Positions 7,472-12,401 of a stretch of 12,401 nt of DNA are shown here, one piece after another. The position numbers and the translations under genes are program-made. Origin of the DNA: DUZB01 sp964407525 (GTDB taxonomy: Bacteria; Desulfobacterota; DSM-4660; Desulfatiglandales; Desulfatiglandaceae). The stretch covers positions 1 to 12,401 of the forward strand of contig CAYOWC010000132.1 of the NCBI GenBank assembly GCA_964407525.1, given 5' to 3'. Below the pieces are notes generated by a model. That model saw only the letters and a program-made list of their open reading frames with translations, searched no databases and was not told where the DNA came from. The number at the start of each line of letters is the position of its first letter. The stretch's first letter is position 1.

Positions 7472-8143
7472 CGGGCTTTCCCAGTAATCCTTCAGAGCGT
7501 CGTATTCCCTGATCATGGTTCTCTCAATGAAGAGTCGGATTTTCTCAAATTCTTCCTTTGTGAGTTCGGAAGGCACGGGAATGAGTTCGCCAATTTTCAG
7601 GAGTACCTTACTGAAAGGTTTGGGAACCATGAACCTGTCCCAACTGTTCAGGGTCCAGCAGTTCTGGTATATGATATAGGCTGGACCGATGGGAACCCCG
7701 CTCTTTTGGGCCAGGGAGACCAGTCCGGGTTTAATTTCTCTTGCGGGACCTGTGGGCCCATCCACGATATGGGCTACGATATATCCTCTCTTAAGTATTC
7801 TCAGAAGACTCCTGAGGGCGGCGGTTCCCCCCCGCGACCTGGATCCTCTGAATGCCATCCATCCGAAAGGGCGAACAACCCGGGAGACCAACTCCCCGTC
7901 TCGGCTGCGTGATACCATGATGTAAAAAGGTTTTCCAACGATTTTTGGACCAATAAATCCGGCGAGGAATCGCTGGTGCCAGGATGAAAAGATGAACTGA
8001 CCGCCTGACTCAACGTAGTCCATTAAACGATCCAGGTCCTCAATTTTTATGCGGAGGGTGCTGAAATAGAGTTTAAGCATCCGGGACGTAAAAAATGTGA
8101 AGGCCCGACTGTTCAGTATTTTGAATTTGATATCTTTGTTAAT
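7460..8143 (-). CDS. DUF374 lysophospholipid acyltransferase-like protein, AUU start
   Basis: 227 residues from the proposed start. It matches the DUF374 (PF04028) acyltransferase-like family: a WH pair at 55-56, SRSRDGELVSRVVRPFGW, RGSRSRGGTAALR, VDGPTGP at about 127-133, and KPGLVSLAQKSGVPIGPAY. Family members are thought to acylate lipids at the inner membrane, possibly in lipid A or phospholipid synthesis; the substrate is not known here. The first ATG (8080) has no ribosome site and would remove the N-terminal segment normally ahead of TLRIKIEDL. The frame is open back to the stop of the upstream ATPase gene. A perfect AAGGAG at 8156-8151 sits 7 nt before an ATT codon at 8143, which I take as the start. 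It is the second gene of a pair with the ATPase, 15 nt away. Confidence 0.82.
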   Translation of the reverse strand: MNKDIKFKILNSRAFTFFTSRMLKLYFSTLRIKIEDLDRLMDYVESGGQFIFSSWHQRFLAGFIGPKIVGKPFYIMVSRSRDGELVSRVVRPFGWMAFRGSRSRGGTAALRSLLRILKRGYIVAHIVDGPTGPAREIKPGLVSLAQKSGVPIGPAYIIYQNCWTLNSWDRFMVPKPFSKVLLKIGELIPVPSELTKEEFEKIRLFIERTMIREYDALKDYWESPSNR

Positions 8144-8150
8144 GTCTATT

Positions 8151-8158
8151 CTCCTTTG
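8151..8158 (-). promoter_or_regulatory. Shine-Dalgarno that decides the AUU start
   Basis: Read on the minus strand this is CAAAGGAG, a full match to the anti-Shine-Dalgarno core, 7 nt before ATT (8143-8141). No ATG, GTG or TTG lies at usable spacing, so the site points to AUU initiation of the acyltransferase. Confidence 0.6.
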
Positions 8159-9394
8159 CTATGACAGGTCCCAAGGTATGGCGTAGTCACATTCGGATAA
8201 TTGAATAATATTTGAACATGGGGCAATGACTAACCCTTGGGCAATATTAAGCCCTTGATATCTTTTTCGAAATGCAGAGATTCCCATTGTGTCACGGCGG
8301 GAAGGATTGGTTTTAGCTTTGATTTCAATTGGGTGAAGAATTCCATTGTATTCCAGTATGATATCAACTTCTGCACCGCTGTAGGATCTCCAGTGATAAA
8401 AATTAGGCATTGGTGATAAAAAGGCAGTCTGTTTTTTTAACTCGGCTGCAACGGCGGTTTCGAACATTGCTCCCCAGAGAGGATGCCCCCCTATGGCCTT
8501 GGGAGCAGATATTGCTTGAGTTAAACAGGCAAGACCGGTGTCTGCAATATATCCTTTTGGCTTGTTTGTAACCCTTTTTATTAGGTTTCCCGAATATGCG
8601 GGGAGTTCAAACCACTGAAAAGTGGCTTTTAAAATAGCGAGCCATCTTTGAGCCGTTTGCGGTGTCAAGCCCAATTCTCTGCCAAGTTGGCTATAATTTA
8701 TTTCCTGTGCTGTTAAGGCTGAAACGAGTTGAAGGAATCTTCCAAATAGCTGAAAATCCGATACCTCAGCCAGAAGCCTTACATCTCGTTCAATATAAGT
8801 ACGCTGGTAAGCACTGAGGAAATCGGGGATGACTTCAGATGCAAGGAATTGTGCTTCCGGCAAAAAACCACGCCAGAGTTGTTCATAGAGGGTTATTTTT
8901 TGTGTAAGTCGGGACTGGCTCATTGTCAGGAATATATCCGGCGAATCCAGCCATCTTGCTATCCATGGCACAATTCCATTGTCTTGGTTGATTTCAAGCA
9001 GACAAAAACCGTATAGATCGAGGAAAACGGCGCGACCGGCAAGACTTTCCGACATCGATTTCATTACGCCCCATTGTTGGGACCCTGTAAGAATATATTG
9101 GCCGGGGGTTCGATTAATGTCAATACGCCGTTTTATCGAGGCAACCAGCTCCGGAGCATATTGAATTTCATCAAGAATCAAAGGGGGGGGATGATTATTC
9201 AGGAAAAGCTCAGGATCCTGCCGAGCGTTTTGAACATCAATAACAGGATCAAAAACAACTATGTCCGTTTCGATCCCCAATGTATTTTGAAGCAGTGTAC
9301 TTTTTCCAACTTGTCGGGCCCCACTGATAACCACGACAGGAAAGGACTCAGCCAGCTTATAAAGTCTGTCTGTTAATATTCGCCTGATATACAT
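8159..9394 (-). CDS. AAA_14/DUF4143 ATPase
   Basis: 411 residues, the usual length for the family. The N-terminal P-loop ATPase domain (AAA_14) has Walker A GARQVGKS at 25-32, Walker B LILDEIQ at 72-78 and a sensor-like ILTGSQQ at 101-107. The middle shows the typical YIERDVR at about 200-206 and a winged-helix-like stretch SQLGRELGLTPQTAQRWLAIL. The C-terminal DUF4143 region (about 190-360) ends in GAEVDII...IEIKA, with E342, D344, E357 and K359 laid out like a PD-(D/E)XK nuclease site. The family is widespread, patchily inherited and of unknown cellular role; nuclease activity is not shown by this sequence. The ATG at 9394 lacks a strong ribosome site. A 23-bp palindrome lies just upstream, and the acyltransferase gene follows at 15 nt. 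Confidence 0.9.
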   Translation of the reverse strand: MYIRRILTDRLYKLAESFPVVVISGARQVGKSTLLQNTLGIETDIVVFDPVIDVQNARQDPELFLNNHPPPLILDEIQYAPELVASIKRRIDINRTPGQYILTGSQQWGVMKSMSESLAGRAVFLDLYGFCLLEINQDNGIVPWIARWLDSPDIFLTMSQSRLTQKITLYEQLWRGFLPEAQFLASEVIPDFLSAYQRTYIERDVRLLAEVSDFQLFGRFLQLVSALTAQEINYSQLGRELGLTPQTAQRWLAILKATFQWFELPAYSGNLIKRVTNKPKGYIADTGLACLTQAISAPKAIGGHPLWGAMFETAVAAELKKQTAFLSPMPNFYHWRSYSGAEVDIILEYNGILHPIEIKAKTNPSRRDTMGISAFRKRYQGLNIAQGLVIAPCSNIIQLSECDYAIPWDLS

Positions 9395-9400
9395 GGCTTA

Positions 9401-9429
9401 TTTTTAATGATAGCATCATTAAAAGTCAA
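9401..9429 (-). promoter_or_regulatory. Candidate promoter of the ATPase gene
   Basis: On the minus strand TTGACT (9429-9424, 5/6 to the -35 consensus) is followed by 17 bp and TAAAAA (9406-9401, 4/6 to the -10). Transcription would start near 9394, practically on the ATG, implying a leaderless or nearly leaderless message. That would fit the absence of a good ribosome site. Confidence 0.35.
9402..9424. promoter_or_regulatory. 23-bp perfect inverted repeat, operator-like
   Basis: TTTTAATGAT (9402-9411) and its exact reverse complement (9415-9424) flank an AGC centre. It lies 7 bp from the ATPase start and fills the gap between the candidate -35 and -10 boxes, the classic place for a repressor dimer. 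No T tract follows the arms beyond the symmetric ones, so a terminator is less likely. The binding protein is unknown. Confidence 0.55.
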
Positions 9430-9702
9430 GGTATTTATTCAAAGGCCTACATGTACTAAAAGGGCTGGAGCCATCCATGAAAAGATTTAGATTGCCCAAA
9501 TTCAGGCTCTTCGGAATGCTTAAACTCCGGTTTCTAATAGCCTCCAAATTGATAAATTCTGATTTGGATTTTGCAGACTTGCATGATGTTGTCCAATGTG
9601 TCATCATCTGATTATTTTTAAGGAATTCCCATGCAAGAATAAAAAATGTCATTTTTCAAAGAGCGAAACGCAAGGTTTAAGGTTTCGTTTTGGAGGGAAA
9701 AT
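9425..9702. other. Divergent intergenic region
   Basis: AT-rich DNA between the ATPase and PocR kinase genes. Besides the possible small reading frame at 9477-9611, it holds a perfect inverted repeat AAAAATG-T-CATTTTT at 9642-9656 and a stem CGAAAC/GTTTCG at 9664-9669 and 9682-9687, which ends 4 nt before the GGAGG ribosome site of the kinase gene. No convincing -35/-10 pair was found on the plus strand. Confidence 0.4.
9477..9611 (+). CDS. Possible 44-residue basic small protein
   Basis: Not recognised. The frame has ATG at 9477 with GGAG at 9467-9470, a 6-nt spacing, and a TGA at 9609. The product starts with a strongly basic, amphipathic stretch (MKRFRLPKFRLFGMLKLRFL) and ends acidic and then hydrophobic (DLDFADLHDVVQCVII). 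It lies between the divergent ATPase and PocR kinase genes. It could be a genuine small protein, a gene remnant or a chance frame; only the ribosome site and the odd charge pattern support it. Confidence 0.2.
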   Translation: MKRFRLPKFRLFGMLKLRFLIASKLINSDLDFADLHDVVQCVII

Positions 9703-12401
9703 ATGATTGAAAAAACGATTCATCATGATTTCAGTCACTTAGATTATGAAAAGCTCGAACTTCAAAATCTCATTAATCTGGATGAGCTCGGAAAGGTATT
9801 AAATGACTTTTACAGGATAGCGCCCTTTCCAACAGCCCTTCTCAATCTTGAGGGTGAAGTTTTATTAGAATCCCATTGGGAACCGATTTGCGTTCAGTTC
9901 CATAGAGCAAGTCCGGAAACTGCTGCCATATGCACTGCAAGTGATACACATTTTAATGCTCAATTACTTGGGGGTGATGAGAAGCATATCTTATATAGAT
10001 GCGGAAATGGGTTATATGATGCCGCTTCTCCAATTACAATTGAAGGACAACATCTTGGAAATTTCTTCATTGGCCAATTTTTATTGGAACCACCGGATGA
10101 AGAATTTTTCCGAAACCAGGCGCAAAAATATGGTTTTGAAGAAGAAACCTATTTGGAGGCCTTATCAAGAGTACCAATCACATCAGAGCACGACTTGAAA
10201 AACAAACTGGATTATTTATGCCATTTTGCAGAATTTCTCGGAAATATAGGGCTGAAAGAATTTCAGCGAGACAGGGCGGAGCAAGCGCTTCGGCAAAGCG
10301 AATCCTATATTAGAACGGTAATGGATAATTTTCCCATAGGCGTGGCTGTCAACTCTGTTGATCCCAGTATGGATATCAGTTACATGAATGACAACTTTCC
10401 AAGGCTTTATCGGACCACAAGAGAGGCTCTTGCCGAACCGGATGCATTTTGGAATTGTGTTTATGAAGACTCCGTTTACCGCGAAGAAATCAAAAAAAGG
10501 GTGGTGGACGATTGCGCCAGTGGCAACCCCGACCGTATGCACTGGGAAAGTATACCGATTACCCGTAATGGGGAGGAGACCACTTTCGTCAGCGCCAGAA
10601 ATACACCTGTTCCTGATAAGCAACTGATGATATCGACCGTTTGGGATGTTACCGATCGGAAGCGCGCGGAAAAGCAGATCGAGATGAAGAATGAACAACT
10701 GATCGCAAAGCAGCGTGAGCTTACGCAGAGCGAAGTGCTCTTCCGGGGTTTGTCCGATAATATGACCAGCGGTTTTGCCATTTATGAAGTGATGAATGAT
10801 GGTTCGAAAGGATCCGATTACATCGTAAAGAGTTTTAATAAGACCAGCCTGGAAATCGAGGGAAAAATTCTTGAGGAGGTCGTCGGAAAAAGCCTTTTCG
10901 ATTTGCGCCCAACCATAGATGACTACGGATTGATTTCCATCTTGCAAAAAGTCTGGGAAAGCGGGGAACCAGCATACTTCCCGGTAAAAATCTATCAGGA
11001 CAAAAAAATTTCAAATTACTACGAGAATTACGTCTTTAAAATTCCTTCAGGGGAAGTGGTTACCATCTATAACGATATTACCGACCACAAAAATGCCGAA
11101 ATGGCGCTCAAAGAAAGCAAAGAACGATTTGAACTTGCCATGAACTTTTCGAATGACGGTATTTTTGATTGGGATCTGGAAACAAATGAAGTCTACTACT
11201 CCCCCGGTTGGAAGAGAATGTTAGGGTATGAAGAGGGTGAAATCAAGAATGATTTTTCTGAATGGGAGCAACTTACCAGGCCGGAAGACGTGAAATCTAC
11301 ATGGACGGTTGTCAATGAGCTCTTGGAGGGGAAGCGAAATCGGTTTGAGACGGAATTCCAAATGCGCCACAAAGACGGCCATTGGGTTGATATTCTATCA
11401 CGGGCCAATGTCGTCTTTGATGAAAAGGGCAAAGGTATTCGGATTGTTGGAACGCACGTGGATATTACAGAACGCAAGAAGCTTGAGTCACGATTGCGTC
11501 ACGCAGAAAAAATGGAGTCTATCGGTGTTCTGGCAGGGGGCGTAGCCCACGATTTCAATAACATACTGGGGATCATTCTTGGAAATGCCGAGTTGGCCCT
11601 GGATGATGTCCCTGAGTGGAATCCGGCACATGAATTTTTGAAGGAAATCCGATCTTCGTCGCTCCGGGCAAAGGACGTGGTTCAGGAGTTGCTGAGGTTC
11701 AGCCGGAAGTCCGAGGCGCAAAGAAAACCAGTGGAAATTTGTCAATTGGTGAAAGACTCCATGAAAATGCTGCGAACCTCCATCCCCACAAGCATCGATT
11801 TTTCCCTGAATCTCCCCGAAAGTCCGAACTATATCCACGCCGATCCCACCCAGATCAATCAGATTCTCATGAACCTTGCATCCAATGCCGCTGATGCCAT
11901 GGATGAAGAAGGGGGCGTTCTGGAGATAAGCCTCCAAAATTTGGCTTTCGACAAAAAGAACGAGGAAATGAATCTGGGACCCGGGGATTATATTAAACTC
12001 AGCGTGAAAGATACCGGCGCCGGAATTGAGACGGCTGACCTGGGACGGATTTTTGACCCTTACTTCACGACCAAAGATATTGGAAAAGGCACCGGGATGG
12101 GCCTTGCCATTGTATACGGGATTGTGAAGCGGCACGGTGCGGGTATCCGAATAGATACCAAGATCGGTAAAGGTACTACGTTCGAGCTCTTTTTTCCTGC
12201 GATAGAATTGAAGCCCGAGCCCGAGAAAAAGACGGAACATGCACTTCCCATGGGTACGGAAACTATCCTTTTTGTGGATGATGAAGCGTCGATGGTGAAA
12301 CTGAACCGGCAACGTTTAGAGCGACTTGGATATACGGTTATACCTGAAACCGATCCTTCCGAAGCCCTGGCGTTTTTCAGTGACAAGCCTGACGCAATCG
12401 A
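9703..12401 (+). CDS. PocR-domain hybrid histidine kinase, 3' end missing
   Basis: 899 codons lie in the window and the frame is open at the right edge. Residues 15-175 match the PocR sensory domain: LINLDELGKVLNDF, then C63, ICTASD with C77, YRCGNGLYDAASPI with C100, and GQHLGNFFIGQF. PocR domains are proposed to bind small organic ligands such as 1,2-propanediol. A helical linker leads to three PAS domains (about 197-320, 345-465 and 467-592). HisKA has phosphoacceptor H616 in GGVAHDFNNIL. The ATPase domain has N724/N728, DTGAG at 770-774, FDPYFTTK at 784-791 and GTGMGL at 796-801. The receiver begins near 853 with D859/D860 and is cut before its phosphoacceptor. No membrane segment is seen, so it should sense a cytoplasmic ligand. 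GGAGG at 9692-9696 supports the ATG at 9703. The PocR part is unusually rich in TTA codons compared with the rest. Confidence 0.92.
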   Translation, partial: MIEKTIHHDFSHLDYEKLELQNLINLDELGKVLNDFYRIAPFPTALLNLEGEVLLESHWEPICVQFHRASPETAAICTASDTHFNAQLLGGDEKHILYRCGNGLYDAASPITIEGQHLGNFFIGQFLLEPPDEEFFRNQAQKYGFEEETYLEALSRVPITSEHDLKNKLDYLCHFAEFLGNIGLKEFQRDRAEQALRQSESYIRTVMDNFPIGVAVNSVDPSMDISYMNDNFPRLYRTTREALAEPDAFWNCVYEDSVYREEIKKRVVDDCASGNPDRMHWESIPITRNGEETTFVSARNTPVPDKQLMISTVWDVTDRKRAEKQIEMKNEQLIAKQRELTQSEVLFRGLSDNMTSGFAIYEVMNDGSKGSDYIVKSFNKTSLEIEGKILEEVVGKSLFDLRPTIDDYGLISILQKVWESGEPAYFPVKIYQDKKISNYYENYVFKIPSGEVVTIYNDITDHKNAEMALKESKERFELAMNFSNDGIFDWDLETNEVYYSPGWKRMLGYEEGEIKNDFSEWEQLTRPEDVKSTWTVVNELLEGKRNRFETEFQMRHKDGHWVDILSRANVVFDEKGKGIRIVGTHVDITERKKLESRLRHAEKMESIGVLAGGVAHDFNNILGIILGNAELALDDVPEWNPAHEFLKEIRSSSLRAKDVVQELLRFSRKSEAQRKPVEICQLVKDSMKMLRTSIPTSIDFSLNLPESPNYIHADPTQINQILMNLASNAADAMDEEGGVLEISLQNLAFDKKNEEMNLGPGDYIKLSVKDTGAGIETADLGRIFDPYFTTKDIGKGTGMGLAIVYGIVKRHGAGIRIDTKIGKGTTFELFFPAIELKPEPEKKTEHALPMGTETILFVDDEASMVKLNRQRLERLGYTVIPETDPSEALAFFSDKPDAI

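Noticed and set aside
7689..7925. Plus-strand 78-codon frame
   Set aside because: It lies opposite the conserved DUF374 core and has no domain of its own.
9419..9652. Minus-strand 77-codon frame upstream of the ATPase
   Set aside because: No ribosome site, no recognisable domain, and its end runs into the predicted promoter and palindrome of the ATPase.
10216..10947. Minus-strand open frame of 243 codons
   Set aside because: Antisense to the first PAS domains of the PocR kinase and unlike any recognised family.
11488..12312. Long minus-strand open frame of 274 codons
   Set aside because: It lies antisense to the HisKA/ATPase/receiver part of the PocR kinase, whose motifs are all intact on the plus strand; its product looks like a low-complexity antisense translation.

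Overview
The window looks like a chromosomal segment of a Gram-negative, signalling-rich bacterium. The multi-PAS hybrid histidine kinases, a periplasmic ABC_sub_bind-family protein without a transporter, a DUF374 acyltransferase and moderate GC content all suit Desulfobacterota (the old Deltaproteobacteria). That assignment is inferred from gene style; there is no rRNA or other taxonomic marker here.

Left end (1-544): no convincing large gene. It holds a 3 x 17-bp tandem repeat, a pair of 14-bp repeats, and on the minus strand a possible small secreted protein. A good promoter (TTGACA, 17-bp spacer, TATGTT) then fires rightward.

Signalling module 1 (623-5694, plus strand): three tightly spaced genes. 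They are a short response regulator with an N-terminal excisionase/MerR-like helix-turn-helix and a C-terminal receiver, a signal-peptide-bearing periplasmic binding protein, and a 1109-residue membrane hybrid kinase (periplasmic sensor, HAMP, three PAS, HisKA, HATPase, receiver). The simplest reading is a ligand-sensing phosphorelay: the binding protein reports a solute to the kinase, and the phosphate ends on the HTH-REC protein.

Middle (5819-9394): a RadD/SSL2-like superfamily 2 helicase on plus overlaps by 12 bp, tail to tail, a minus-strand pair. The pair is an AAA_14/DUF4143 ATPase followed 15 nt later by a DUF374 lysophospholipid-acyltransferase-like protein. The acyltransferase appears to start at AUU behind a perfect Shine-Dalgarno. 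A 23-bp perfect inverted repeat sits in the presumed ATPase promoter.

Right end (9703-12401 and beyond): a second, apparently soluble hybrid kinase begins with a PocR-type ligand-binding domain, followed by three PAS domains, HisKA, HATPase and the start of a receiver cut off by the window edge. Its first 187 codons use TTA leucine far more than the rest, which suggests the sensor domain was joined to the kinase by recombination.

No mobile-element gene, CRISPR array, tRNA or rRNA was seen. Nothing here is clearly a new system. The most original points are the AUU start, the ATPase operator-like palindrome, the orphan binding-protein phosphorelay with reversed regulator architecture, and the mosaic PocR kinase.
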